Part shown: one piece after another, positions 1-11,575 of the stretch
Numbering within the stretch: the stretch's first letter is position 1
How the letters are laid out: each line of letters opens with the position of its first letter
DNA from: Semisulcospira habei
Taxonomy: Eukaryota > Mollusca > Gastropoda > Semisulcospiridae
DNA length: 64,000 nucleotides
Direction of reading: 5' to 3'
Assembly (NCBI GenBank): GCA_036245525.1
Contig: BTPG01000005.1
Coordinates: 113,764,466 to 113,828,465 of the forward strand
Made by a program: the position numbers and the translations under genes
The notes under the pieces: generated by a model
The model's database searches: none
What the model saw: the letters and a program-made list of their open reading frames with translations, nothing else
Told to the model about the DNA's origin: nothing

Positions 1-1420
1 TGACGTCAGAATGTATTTTCTGGGAAATACACAGGGGACGCGACTCTTTGTGAATAGGCTATCATGCGCAAACGTCCTTAATTTTTGCCGCTGGAATTTC
101 ACCAGCGGTGCTGCTTCTAAGCAATGGCAATATCAGGATCTGTAGCAATCAAGTGCGGACTTTTCTGACTGGGTTCAAGTGATTCAAGTGATAGAACTTA
201 TAAATTTTGCGCGCAGGGCTGCGTGGCAAGCGATGGATATACATTTCGTACAAGAAGCATGTATTGTTGGCATCTTTCGCCGACCAGTACTGAGCTCATA
301 CACGCATTCAACACTGACTCGATCTTTTCAACAAAACCTGAAATGTCATAGATCTGTCACATTTTCTTTATTTATTTGTCTTTCTTTCTTACTGCACAAG
401 TGGCAACAGTCTTTGCTTTCTAAACTGACAGCATATGTGCTGACATGGAGCACAATGGAAAATTTTGAGCTGTCCTCAGTTCAGAGTTTGAATTGCGACA
501 CATTTGTGTAGCACTTGTGTAGTGTGCCCACAGCTTGAGGCGTGCCAAAATAAGGTACATTTCTTTTATTTCCTTATCGTCTACCACCACTTAATCCGCG
601 TTATGTTTTCAGGTTATTTATAATGTAAGGTTCCGGAAAACCCTGATCAAAGCGTTCTGACGAATGACCTAGGACAGATTCGTGCGCGATACTAGAATTG
701 CGGATTGGCCAGCTGATTAAAAATTACAGGTACGGCAATGGTTCTAGGAGGTAGGCATTGGGGCATTTGAACCCCCTGCGATTTTTAGATGCTGACCAAT
801 CACAGTGTCGGAAAATGGAGTGACTAAACGACAATGTTCATTGTTATTATATTTCACACGTTCACTATAAATAATTTTAGAGACAAGTCATGTTAAAAAC
901 AAATGCTGCGCATTGACTTTCGGGGTCATTGAAAAGTTCAGCTTTCACCGACGTCATTTGTCGTCGAGTAAGCTGAGAAATCGCACGGTTATATCGATGG
1001 TTGTACATTGCTTAACGTCCCGACAGCAACAAGACTTTCTCAGGACGTGCCTGCACTGCTTGTGAAAAAAACCTAAACTAAACAGAATATTGAATGTATG
1101 TCGCCAGCGGGTCTAATACGCTAAATAAAGCTAAGACCATTTAGCAACACATCCAATAGCAAGAGCTGCAGGCAGCGCAGACAGTAGCGAGAGTTTATAA
1201 AAGGAAATTACAGGTGAATGGACCAAGAGTAGACAGAAACACATGCCCCAGAATAGAGGGGAAAACCCACCCTGGTTAGCTGACCAGGGTGACCCTGGAA
1301 ACTAAAAAGTAGTTAACCCCACCCAAGTCCCCCAGGGCAGACCCGGGTGGGTGGGGGGGGGGAGGGCGGTTATTTCGAAGTGAACTAAGTAGGCTCCATC
1401 TCAGGTCGTCCTATTGTACT
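1..1420. other. Unrecognised intergenic DNA
   Basis: I see no gene or complete repeat here. An open frame at 179-511 (110 codons) has no recognisable domain and unconvincing composition. Around 1012-1050 the reverse strand reads GACGTTAAGC, a SINE-tail-like motif, but no SINE body is visible. A short G run lies near 1350-1362. Confidence 0.4.
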
Positions 1421-1473
1421 GGGGCCAGTTGCATGAGCGAGCTTAGTCCTGCACCAGCCACTAAGCAAGGTGC
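1421..1473. repeat. hpH solitary arm
   Basis: This is one arm of the hpH foldback family (GGCCAGTTGCATGAG, then GCCACTAAGC). The complementary arm is missing. Fuller copies with both arms are at 9604-9690, 39543-39681 and 55070-55183. Confidence 0.6.
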
Positions 1474-1737
1474 GCCGCTATAACGGTCCACTACTGTGCG
1501 ACATGACGTGAACGAGCGCGTCATCAGTTCATCTGCATAGCGCATTTTCCGCGTTCCGCTAGACATGACGTCTTTTCCTACGCAAACACCAGCAGGAATC
1601 AACCACACGTGTAATCTGAACAACCAATCCTACTGAACCGGACTTTTAAGAAAAAATCGAAAGCATCCTCTGCCAGCTACGTCACGTTTACAGGACTGAT
1701 CCGGCGATAAATAACAATAATTCAACAGCAGCGCCCA

Positions 1738-1860
1738 TTAACCCTTTCTCTGCGGAGAAAACGCGTACACGATCCATTTGCAAGAGACATAGATCCTCAT
1801 GGACGCCCGCAACTGCGGGATCTCATGAGGATCTATGCCTCTTGATGAGACCAATTTGTA
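1738..1860. mobile_element. hpA piggyBac-type MITE, truncated
   Basis: TTAA at 1738 is followed by ACCCTTTCTCTGC, the hpA-type terminus. The hairpin is 1781-1844, with arms CAAGAGACATAGATCCTCAT and the reciprocal ATGAGGATCTATGCCTCTTG. The distal flank breaks off after ACCAATTTGTAT and the second TTAA end is absent. No transposase is encoded. Confidence 0.65.
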
Positions 1861-2230
1861 TTAGCTAGGCTCGTATGTTGCAATGCTAAGCATAGATTGT
1901 GCATCATCATACTACAAACATGATACAAGTTAAAATGTGTTCACAAATAATATTATTGTAAAATTTGAGACAGAGCTCAAACAAATCTTTCTTTGTTTTA
2001 ACGTATGCTGTGGTGAAGCATAGGAACTATTAATTGCAGACAAACGCGTAGGAATCGTTCTCCGCTTCAAACTATTGCAACACGTTTTCTAAAGCAGTAA
2101 ACATAGAAAAAATTGCTTTTTCATACTAAAAATAACTAAAACATTTGCTTTAGTTAATTATTGTATGGGTTTCCTAATACACATACTTTTAGAATTAAAA
2201 CAAAGCCTTTGGTGCGAGACTGCGCGGCAC
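1861..2230. other. AT-rich intergenic DNA
   Basis: No gene, hairpin or tandem repeat is recognisable here. Confidence 0.4.
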
Positions 2231-2608
2231 AAACTGCAATACAAGATGGCGGAACACAAAGCGAAAGTGTGTGAGGAAAAGGCACAGATTCGTTGATTTG
2301 GGTAAGTACAAGCGTTTATTTTCCTACAAAAGTGCCTTCTGCAACAATGTGATTTTGTTAGTTACCAACTACCACATGATCTTTAAAATATGCACATTGA
2401 TTTGACCAAAACGTCTAGGTTATTTTGCACAAATATGATTTTTCATCTAAGTAGGAAAACGCGGATATTTAATTTTGAAAACACTTAAAACAATGAAAGA
2501 ATGAGCAGAGCTGAGAGTACGTACGTGTACTAGCAAGTTGGCTGAGCGCTAGCATAGCATCTCTCCCTTTCTTTCTTTGTCGAACTTTGATTTTTCTCTT
2601 TCTTTCAG
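2231..2608 (+). other. Possible upstream exon plus intron of the following pseudogene
   Basis: A good splice donor (GG|GTAAGTAC) lies at 2301/2302 and a strong acceptor, pyrimidine tract TTTTTCTCTTTCTTTCAG, ends at 2608, 24 bases before the ATG of the CXC-tail pseudogene. This predicts an upstream, probably non-coding exon ending at 2301 and a 307-bp intron. A retained intron would argue against a processed retrocopy. No transcript evidence is available. Confidence 0.4.
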
Positions 2609-2632
2609 ATTGTGCAGCCACTGTTTTCTGCC

Positions 2633-4700
2633 ATGGATAATGTAAGTCGTGAAAACCAAGGTGCCTCTCGTTTTCAACCCACTAACTGGGATATATGTGC
2701 GTTGTGTCAGGAAAATACTAAAGAGAAATTGCAGTGTCCCGCTAATGCCAATCAAAAAAATCAAGGATCTACGTATGTCACTTTGGCTGACAATCTGACT
2801 AAGTTTAGTGAATGTGGCGCACTGTCACCCGGCTTTTTAAATAGACTTGATGATGGAGATGGTGTTGAAGAAACGTTCTGGAAAAATAAAGCTTCATTTC
2901 ATCTGTCGTGTCGTTAGAAGTACAATTCAACAAAGCTGAAGAGAAAACTTGCATCTTGCGATGCAAGTGAGGAAAGTAGACCTGCTAAAAAAGTTACTCG
3001 CAGGGAACAGAAATCAACTGGAGATGGAGTAGTTGACAAGGATCTCAGTTGTTTTTTTGTGTAATAAAAATGCACCACCATAGGATCTTAGACATGCTTC
3101 TACTTTTCAGCTGGATGAAAAGATTAGAAACTGTGTCCTGATTCGTCAAGACAGCTACCTTTTGGCAAAATTAAGTAGAGGTGATGTGATTGCCCAAGAA
3201 CTGAAATACCACCCTGCCTGCCTCACTAGCCTATACAGAAAAGCTCAGCCTAAATTAGACTGCGTCGATCAGAGATCTGATCAATTTCGAAAACCCTTGG
3301 TCTTTGCTGAATTGACCAGAGTACATAGAAGAAATAAAACACTCGTCTACAGGTGACAACGTAAAAGTGTTGAAACTGGCTGATCTTTCTAAAATATACC
3401 TAAGTCGTCTACAGGAATTTGGTGTAGAAACTGGCTCTTTACACAGTAGCAGACTGAAAACACGGCTGTTAGTACATTTTCCAGACCTTCAAGCCCACAA
3501 CAGTGGCAGAGAGACGTTCTATTCACATTCGCAGAGAGTTTGAACACTACCTTACAAGAGGCCTATGCTGAAACCATAGATGACGAAGCTGTAAATCTAG
3601 CAAAGGCAGCAAGGATAGTACGCAGAGACCTATTTAGTTTGCAGGCCAGGTTTAATGTTCCATGCACTGAAGATTGTCACAACACGAGTGTTCCAGAGAG
3701 TCTGTTAGCTCTGATGCAGATGATAATGCAGGGCCCAAGCATTACATTAAACAAAGGGAAGAACCAAGCAGCACTGTCACTTGCTCAGCTTGCAAGTTTT
3801 AATGCTGTGAAGACAGAGGGGAAGAGATCAAGGGCAAACACTTCCACAACGAATAAACATTCCAAGGACAGAGAACCAACCACCTGTCCCAGTCTATGTT
3901 GGTTTAACCATACATGCACAGACCAGAAAAAAAGAACTAGTTGAACGCATGCACAGTCTAGGCTCGAGCATTTCATACAACAGAGTTTTAGAAAATTCAT
4001 CAGAATTGGCAGGGAAAGCCTGCAGACAATTCCAACACGACGGGGTTGTGTGTCCTATGAAACTTAGACATGGTCTCTTCACAACAGCTGCAGTTGACAA
4101 TATAGACCACAATCCTAGCTCTACCACTTCCAAGGACTCATTCCATGGCACTGCAATATCTCTATTTCAACACCCCACTCAACACTGCAAAGGAACTGAG
4201 AGAATGCTGTCACCAGAATTAGACGTTGAAACGACAGGTCAGTCACAGCTGGAGCGTTTTGTGACGCTTTTGTATGACAAAGGTAGCAACTGCCAGGATG
4301 TAAACAGTGCCAGGAAACACATGTTTACAAAGACAGGCCGCCAAATTGAGAATATTCCTCCAACCAGTGAAACCTTGTTCCAGCACTCCAAACGGGCAAT
4401 TTACCAAGGAGGACATATTTGGAGCCAAGCGCATGAACCACAACCAATGCTTCCCGATCCAAGTGAGTGGGGTTGGCAGTTTGTGGACAGACAATGGCAG
4501 CCTTTCTGGACTGTTTTGCCACAAGCTTCCATGGCTTGTCGTGAACTGTTGAAGTGTGCGTGTAAAAAGGACTGCAGAACCGAGAGTTGTAAGTGCAACA
4601 AGGCCAGTTTAAAATGCACTGCTTTATGCAGCTGCGTTGTGGAGCCGATTGTTCAGTGACAATGTGTCAACGTCCAGTTCCAGCATCGAAAACGAATTGA
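2633..4700 (+). pseudogene. Decayed CXC-tail protein of a multicopy invertebrate family
   Basis: Concatenating frames gives a single recognisable protein. The N-terminal segment (MDNVSRENQG...WDICALCQENTKEKLQCP) has Cys pairs; a middle part contains AKLSRGDVIAQELKYHPAC and LLVHFPDLQAHNSGRE; then come VYVGLTIHAQTRKKELVERM and the block VDNIDHNPSSTTSKDSFHGT; it ends in a Cys-rich CXC (tesmin/TSO1-like) motif CKKDCRTESCKCNKASLKC. I recall this arrangement from a large uncharacterised family present in many copies in molluscs and cnidarians, perhaps mobile; its function is unknown to me. The copy is broken: a TAG after HLSCR (2915), a +1 shift near 3058 and a TAG near 3090, and further frameshifts near 3357, 3540, 3880 and 4630. 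The start is the ATG at 2633 just after a splice acceptor. Confidence 0.7.
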
Positions 4701-4740
4701 AAAGATGCCAGATTCAAGAATGTAAGGTACACGTCAATTT

Positions 4741-4978
4741 CATTTATTGTGTGTGTGGGTTTGTGTGTGTGTACTTCTGCTTGTGTGTGTATGTGTGTTT
4801 GTTCCTTTCCTTCCTTTCATATATTTTAGAACATCTTTTTTTATTAGCCTATAGGTATACTAGCAGAACATCAAATGTGCATGGGGTCTGTGTTACATTA
4901 ATTCAATACTAGAATGATCTAATGTAATTTATTACAGCTTTTTAAAACTGAAAATTATGCAATTGGCAACACCCAAGT
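4741..4978. other. GT-rich spacer
   Basis: Imperfect GTGTGT-rich DNA followed by AT-rich sequence. No gene is seen. Confidence 0.4.
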
Positions 4979-5600
4979 GTTACTACAGCGGCCATTTTTA
5001 ATGTTACTAATAATAGAAACTGAACACACTTTGCTTTTGCTGTGTGTCACATTTTGTGTCAGCATTCAAAACTGTACATCTGAGCCAGCTTTGGTGTTTG
5101 TGGTACAAACAATGATCAATTGGTCACCTTGCACAAGATTTACTTAGCGGCCATTTTTAAAAATAAAAATAGTTTTTTTTTTTTTGGCAACTCATGTGTG
5201 TCACATTTTATTCTGCATTAAAAACTGTACATCTGTGCCAGGTGTGGTGTTTGTAGCACAAAAATTGCCAATTTGTCACTATACTAAAAATTACTTAGGC
5301 GGCCATTTTGTTTGTTACTAAAAATAGAAACTGAACAAACTTTTGCTTTTTGTGTGTCACATTTTGTTTTGCGTTATAAACTAAACATCTGTGCCAGGTT
5401 TGATGTTTGTAGCTTAAAAATTATCGATTTGTCACTTTACACGACTTACTTAAGCGGCAATGTTTAAATGTTACTAAAAACAGAAACTGAACAAACTTTT
5501 GCTTTGGCTCTGTGTCACATTTTATTCAGCATTAAAAACTGTACATCTGTGCCAGGTTTGGTGTTTGTAGCACAAAAATGCATGATTTGTCAACATATAA
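4979..5600. repeat. Degenerate ~156-bp tandem repeat
   Basis: The landmark GTGTCACATTT recurs at 5044, 5198, 5354 and 5512, giving periods of 154, 156 and 158 bp. Each unit reads GTGTCACATTTT, then a CTGTGCCAGGTTTGG-like motif, TGTTTGTAGCACAAA, GCGGCCATTTT and AGAAACTGAACAAAC. A partial unit starts at 4979 and the last is cut at about 5600. Units differ by substitutions and small indels, so the array is old. Confidence 0.85.
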
Positions 5601-5791
5601 GCCTAGCTATATGTCCATGTTTCTTGGACGGTTTTGGCATTTGGTCGTTGAATGAATGAATATTTCAGAAGAAGAAAAAAAAAACACGCACAGTGGCAGG
5701 GAAGGGGCTAACCTTTGCGCCTTATCCCCACGCATGTATACAAGAAAATGCATTACGATTTACAGTCACTGTTCATGGTCGATCTTTGTTC

Positions 5792-6409
<618 letters not shown>

Positions 6410-6520
6410 CGGCCAACTTGAAACTGTAGAGAAATAAAACGCCCCCCCCCCCCCTCCCCACACACACACACATATCAGCCACCCCTGCTTTTGCGATTCT
6501 TCAAACCCTTTGAGAAAAAT

Positions 6521-6556
6521 GTTCTCGGGCCGACGTCAGCCTTAGCTGCCCGCACC
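6521..6556. repeat. hpG fragment
   Basis: The segment TCGGGCCGACGTCAGCCTTA is a partial arm of the hpG foldback family. It shares the CAGCCTTAGCTG variant with the perfect copy at 52027-52100. Confidence 0.5.
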
Positions 6557-6596
6557 TAACCTTATTGCTCACTGAGCTATCCACACACCCCTCTTC

Positions 6597-6811
6597 TTAA
6601 CCCGTTCCCTGCCAGCGCACGTCCATTCTGTTTCTGACATGTGAGTTGACTGAACGACCAAAAGCCACAATTGCTCAAAGTACATGGACAAAATGTGGTC
6701 TCAGCAAGAGGCATAGATCCTCATGAGCCCCCGCAGTTGCGGGGACTCATGAGGATCTATGTCCCTTGCAGTTAGATCGCGTTCACTTTTTCTCAGCAGT
6801 GAAGGGGTTAA
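6597..6811. mobile_element. hpA piggyBac-type MITE, complete (215 bp)
   Basis: Both ends are TTAA (6597-6600 and 6808-6811). The termini read CCCGTTCCCTGCCAG and CAGCAGTGAAGGGG, an imperfect inverted repeat. A 107-bp long side is followed by a 66-bp hairpin (6704-6769) and a 42-bp short side. The copy at 34274-34488 has the same 107/66/42 layout, so this is a defined non-autonomous element. TTAA target duplication is typical of piggyBac-type transposition; no transposase is present in the window. Confidence 0.85.
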
Positions 6812-6863
6812 TGTCGCCTCAAGCACCAGACGGCGCAGAGAGGACTGAACTGAACTGAAGGGG

Positions 6864-7069
6864 TTAATTAGGTACCATACTGTCGAGCTGTTTGAGTCGC
6901 TCCATCTGGCTTGTCGTCAGCGCCTTTTATTGTCGAGTTGATTCCTTCAGGAATCAATAGACACAAAACGCTACCGACAGGCAAAGGCGCCAACCTCATC
7001 TGGTACTACCCTTAAATTATCATGGTCAAACCATCTCCTGTTTTAGGGAGTCGGGGCGAAATGGGTTAA
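6864..7069. mobile_element. hpB MITE with an hpC fragment inside
   Basis: The element runs TTAA to TTAA. The right part is the hpB arm (TGGTACTACCCTTAAATTATC then ACCATCTCCTG). Between 6914 and 6987 lies hpC sequence (TGATTCCTTCAGGAATCA centre, GCTACCGACAGGCAAAGG end), so one hairpin family appears nested in another. Confidence 0.6.
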
Positions 7070-7070
7070 A

Positions 7071-7355
7071 GGTACACTGCACTCAATAGCATGCGTGCCA
7101 TCAAGCGACTGTACAGCATACATTGTTTGTAAATCAAAAGTAGGTCAGAACTACACGTGTTTCGACAAAAACAGTGGATTAAAAGCTCAGACAAATATGC
7201 GATATCGCATGGTTGTCTGAGCTTTTAATCCACTGTTTTTGTCGAAATACGTGCAAATTTGACCATATACAGTTTGTCTGGGCATTTAATTCATTGTTTA
7301 CATCAAAACACGTGCTACTTTTGATTTGCGGATATTCTCTATTGAGTGGCGTACC
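7071..7355. repeat. Three-armed foldback element (L-R-R')
   Basis: The outer ends GGTACACTGCACTCAATAG and CTATTGAGTGGCGTACC are inverted repeats. Inside, a left arm at 7154-7194 pairs with 7213-7253 (core CAGTGGATTAAAAGCTCAG), separated by a loop that itself contains the palindrome ATGCGATATCGCAT. A second, diverged copy of the right arm follows at 7272-7315. Confidence 0.8.
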
Positions 7356-7583
7356 ATGCGCAAGGGGGCGAAATCGCAGAAACCGTATTTCGTAGACCCA
7401 TATGAAAACGCACTCGTCAGGCGCCTCTGGTTAGAAGAGTTCATGGGTTGGACGTCATTCAGTATCAAGAACGAATAACCTGCAGAGTTGCTTTAAAATA
7501 AAACTTGCGAATACGGACCAATCATGTGTATGCCAACACATTTCCACGGTCTTCGACGAGAAAAAAACACCATTTCCACAGAA

Positions 7584-7708
<125 letters not shown>

Positions 7709-7924
7709 GCATAACAGCAAGAAAGCAGTATATGCAAAGGCTCGCGGTTTCAACCATTGAGTCACCGCCACCGACAGCCATAGGGTTAACGAGATGAAGT
7801 TTAGTGTTCTTTGTGTGTTGATTCTATATCACAAAATAAATAAAAACAATAAAAACCTGGGTCATATTGACTTTCTTCGGAACCTTTTCATCTGCTGAGA
7901 TGAACTCTTATTTGTTCTCATCTG

Positions 7925-7955
7925 TAGGGTCCAAAAATCATAGACCAGCAAAGAG
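7925..7955. repeat. hpE solitary arm
   Basis: GGTCCAAAAATCATAGACCA matches one arm of the hpE foldback (GGTCTGTGATTTTGGACC on the other strand). Confidence 0.5.
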
Positions 7956-8005
7956 ACGCGGGGTTCAAAATCACAGGCTAGGACAACGACCATATTGACT
8001 TCTCT

Positions 8006-8319
8006 CGAGAGTCCGAAATAGCTCAGGCGGTTAAACGGAGCAGGAGAGCGAAGGGAATCGCCGGGTCGTGGGTTCGAATCAGGTCCCGGCCCCGGTAGCT
8101 GGACTCACAATCCAGGGGGAAAAAACGGATTTGTTCAATAGCATGTCCGTTGAAAGGTCCTGGTAAATCAAAGTGGCACAGTTGGAGTGCGCCTGAGTTG
8201 ATCAGTGTTCAGGTCGTACTCCATAGGCAATAGATTTCCTTATCTCCCATAACCCGCCCGTCAGGGCCGTCCATGATCACCTCGGTGCTGTGGACGTTAA
8301 ACCCGAACTAAACAACGGC
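8006..8319 (+). mobile_element. tRNA-derived SINE with target-site duplication
   Basis: An internal Pol III A box (TAGCTCAGGCGG, 8019-8030) and B box (GGTTCGAATC, 8071-8080) are correctly ordered and spaced. The 3' end (GGACGTTAAACCCGAACTAA) is a typical invertebrate SINE tail. The element is flanked by a 15-bp direct repeat, CATATTGACTTCTCT (7991-8005) and CATTTTGACTTCTCT (8320-8334), with one mismatch, as expected for LINE-driven target-primed insertion. It is not a functional tRNA because the acceptor stem does not pair. Confidence 0.85.
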
Positions 8320-8334
8320 CATTTTGACTTCTCT

Positions 8335-8935
8335 GCGCCGACGTCCTTCAGGTGAGATGAAAGGTTTTTCAAGATTCGAGACGACTTTATTGGTGCTGTG
8401 ATAGAAAATAATCATACACAGCAAAAATTGTCTTGCCACCGCAGGTGCTGCTCACATTCACTCACTCGCTCATTCCACAAATTACAATAACAGAGCTACA
8501 AAATGGACAATGACTCGGGATGGGTGAAGCCCGTCGCCAAGGCATCTAATGGCCGGCGCCAGTGGCTCATCCCGACCCGAACCTCCCTAACAAAAACAGA
8601 ATGCTGAGACAGCCCTATGTCTCCTAAACACACTAGTATATGCTCTTTTGTTAAATTCCTACTTGTCTAAAGCTAGTACATAAAAATACAAGTTAACGAC
8701 AGGAACAAATTGCCGTCGAAAGGAAAATAATCTCCGATCTAGGCAACATAAAACAACGGTCAAAGCTGCACCTGGAGGCCCGTCGCTATAGTACAGCGCC
8801 GGTGTTCAGTTATTGCTGCCTGATCAAGAGGTCGCGCCATCTACGCCATGGGCCACTGACATTTTCCGTGGTAAATACCCGCTTTAGGTGGGACGATGGC
8901 AGCTAGGTACACTGCTTTAGCGACTCTCATCTAGC
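8335..8935. other. Unrecognised intergenic DNA
   Basis: No gene or recognised repeat. Confidence 0.4.
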
Positions 8936-8939
8936 TGTG

Positions 8940-9130
8940 AGAAGTATAGATCCTCATGAGCCCCGGAGAGTGAGGTCAACAAGATGAAATCCTCCCGACG
9001 GTCCCGCAACCACAGATATATAAGCAACTTAGGTGCTCATGACCCTCGCAGAATAAGGTCAATAAGAACAGATCCTCATAAACCCTCCCCTTCCCCTTCA
9101 ACAACTACATGATCCTCATGAGCCGCACCG
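8940..9130. repeat. Cluster of hpA left-arm fragments
   Basis: The arm motif AGATCCTCATGAGCC or close variants recurs near 8947, 9025, 9085 and 9110 without opposing arms. This looks like decayed tandem copies of one half of the hpA hairpin. Confidence 0.5.
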
Positions 9131-9177
9131 ACAGTAGAAAACAACTATAGGCACATACATCAGTGAACGCCACATAG

Positions 9178-9300
9178 CTTGACCCTTTCACTGCGGAGAA
9201 AACTGAACACCACCCCCACTGCAAGACGCATAGATCCTAATGCGCCCCCGCAGCTGAGGGCGCTCATGAGGATCTATGCGTCTTGCTGAAACCACTTTGT
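9178..9300. mobile_element. hpA MITE copy
   Basis: The terminus GACCCTTTCACTGCGGAG is followed by a hairpin at 9221-9286. Both arms carry a matching private change: GCAAGACGCATAG on the left and CTATGCGTCTTGC on the right, against family GAGGC/GCCTC. The distal end is not clear. Confidence 0.7.
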
Positions 9301-9450
9301 ATCCACTCTCCTTCGACGGCTGAGTATCAACTTGACCGTGTTACATCCGATTTCGCGCTATTCGGAGGCTGATCTGTGTTCTCTGGGCGCAGATGGTCAA
9401 AACTCTGGTGCAACAAAGAACCGAACTTGTACCCAGCTTCATCCACCTGC

Positions 9451-9515
9451 AAAAAACACAGAGCCTCATGAGCTCCCGCACATCAGCTGGGGCTCATGAG
9501 GATCTACACTTCTCG
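9451..9515. repeat. hpA hairpin, degenerate
   Basis: The segment ACAGAGCCTCATGAGC pairs with GCTCATGAGGATCTACAC. The arms are diverged and the flanks are not MITE-like. Confidence 0.55.
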
Positions 9516-9603
9516 TTGACCTTTTTCCCTTCTTCCTTCCGCCGCAAGATATAGCCAACCGCTTGTAGGCAACAGAAACTTGGGCCACGGTCGCACGCGC
9601 GAG

Positions 9604-9690
9604 CCGAAATCCTGCGCAAGTCACTAAGGAAGGTGCTCCGCCATAGGAAGCACCTTGCTTAGTGGCCTGCGCAGGGTTTAAGTTCACTGA
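9604..9690. repeat. hpH foldback
   Basis: Arms CCTGCGCAAGTCACTAAGGA and CTTAGTGGCCTGCGCAGG pair around a short loop containing GCTCCGCCATAGGAAGC. Confidence 0.65.
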
Positions 9691-9824
9691 CGCACACGAC
9701 CCCTGCACCCCCCCCCCCCTCCCCCTAAGATCACGCGTCTGACGTCTTGAGAAATGGATACTAAGCCTCCGAGGAGGAGTGTGTGGATGCGTAGGCGTCC
9801 AGGAAACTGACCGCTGGCGCCATC

Positions 9825-10062
9825 TTGTACCGATTCACCGCCGAGACAAACTGGACACCATCCAATTGCAAGAGGTACAGATCCTCGTGAGCCCCCGCAG
9901 TTGCGGGGGCTCACGAGGATCTATGCCTCTTGCTGAAACCACTTTCTGTCCCCCCACCCCCCTTCCTCTTTTTTTTTTTTTTGTTTTTTTGACGGCTTTG
10001 GATTTCGATCTGACAATAATGTCAAGAACACAACCTGCGTCAACTGGCAGTGAAGGGGTTAC
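9825..10062. mobile_element. hpA MITE copy
   Basis: The hairpin at 9868-9933 carries the compensated variant CCTCGTGAGC / GCTCACGAGG. The right end reads GTCAACTGGCAGTGAAGGGG then TTAC, a degenerate TTAA. The left end is degenerate near GATTCACCGCCGAG. A T tract (9969-9987) lies in the long side. Confidence 0.7.
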
Positions 10063-10166
10063 AGGGAAATATCAAAGACGGCGGGTCAGAAGGAAATATG
10101 CACAAATAAAAGTCGTATCACCACCTAGGTAGAACCCGCGATTTTCAGTGTACACACCCATCGCCT

Positions 10167-10238
10167 TTAAAAAAAAAAAAAAAAAAAAAAAGAGAGAGGA
10201 TTTAATAGGATTTCATTTTAATCAGAGTTCACGTTGTT

Positions 10239-10269
<31 letters not shown>

Positions 10270-10270
10270 C
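10167..10270. repeat. Poly(A) and poly(T) tracts
   Basis: A run of about 22 A at 10169-10190 and about 29 T at 10241-10269. The two could pair. No retroposon body is recognisable next to them. Confidence 0.7.
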
Positions 10271-10576
10271 AAAGTACGCATTCTGAACGTAAGTCTTCCC
10301 TGATATCGGAACGTTAACCGCAGAACAAACAAACCAACCAACCAAAGCGCATTCGACTGATTTGCTCAGCTACAAGCATCGTACTGCTCCGGTTGGCGTG
10401 TAAACTTAGCTGCAGAGCGACAGACAGCTTGCTACGTATTAATATGAAGGAACCAGTCACTATACCACCAACAGAAAACGACAAATTCACGTCACGCATC
10501 GATCCGATCTCCTGCGTTTCCACAGGGAAAAGACCTTACGTTTCAGACTCAGCGCTCCACGCAAGTCGACGCAAGG

Positions 10577-10656
10577 ACCGCGACAGTTCAATGGCAGTGC
10601 TGGATTAGCTTGGCGCCTTAGCTAATCCAGCACTACCATTGAAGCTGTCACGGTCC
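10577..10656. repeat. hpB-type hairpin
   Basis: Arms GACCGCGACAGTTCAATGGC and GCCATTGAACTGTCGC-like sequence flank GCTGGATTAGC / GCTAATCCAGC. It resembles hpB with arm changes shared by both sides. Confidence 0.7.
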
Positions 10657-10659
10657 ACC

Positions 10660-11296
10660 CATCGCTTGCAGCTGGCACCGGGATGGAAAGATCTACACGG
10701 TCGAGTTGATGTGCCTTGGCAGTCGGATGGAATCAATGATTACATTCAGGCCCCAAAGACTAGTGCCAGCATCCTATAGCATCCCTGTGTTGTGGCCGTG
10801 CGAGGGTCAGAATGTTGGCCTCGTTGGCGCTTTTCATGGTGCATGCAAATGATTTCAGAGCAAGATGCTACATTTAAAACAGCACACCAAAAACAAACCA
10901 CCATCACTCTTTGCAATGCAAAACATAACCTGAGCTAAACGACGGACGCGAGAAATACTTGCGAAAATAAAAAATAAGATTTAGTTTGTGGGTGCAGTTA
11001 GTGAAGTTGAAAAATGAATATTAAACATGCTTGCAACAAGCAATTGTCAGTTTGTGAGTACAGATTCTGGTTGTCTATGTTCTAGGGCATCCACTGGAAA
11101 TGAAATCTGAGGCATGTTCGTTAAACTATAACTGATTGTCCCATTTACTCGAAATAAATGTTCGTTAAAAATCACCTTTTTGTCTGTCAACAATACAAAT
11201 GCTCATAGACAATAGCAAAAAACAACAATACAAAAAGTAATGCTCATAGCCAACTAGTAGTTAGCAAAACGTTATGGTCTCCAACACCGATTGTTA
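10660..11296. other. Unrecognised intergenic DNA
   Basis: No gene or recognised repeat. Confidence 0.4.
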
Positions 11297-11575
11297 TTCA
11301 ACTCATTCTGTCCGTATACAACAGCAAGATTTTTTTTTTTTTCGTTCGCAGTGGGCTATACGGTCAGTCCAGCACTGGCGATGAATGACGTCGTTGACAG
11401 CAAGATATGGCTCGACCATGATAGTTCAAGGGTGGTGGCAGAATAACTTGACGCCAAGCTATTCTGCCACCACTCTTGAACTATCATGGTCGATCTGTAT
11501 CATGATTTGTAAAACAGTCCTCCGATGGTAACTCCAAAATGTGGGTATTTTGTACCTCGGGCACCATGAGATAAA
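11297..11575. mobile_element. hpB MITE copy
   Basis: The hairpin at 11413-11492 has arms CGACCATGATAGTTCAAG and CTTGAACTATCATGGTCG around GGTGGTGGCAGAATA. The left end near CAACTCATTCTGTCCG matches hpB ends; the right end (CCTCGGGCACCATGAG) is degenerate and has lost its TTAA. Confidence 0.65.

Noticed and set aside
179..511. A 110-codon plus-strand ORF near the window start
   Set aside because: No domain, unconvincing composition and no splice or promoter context.
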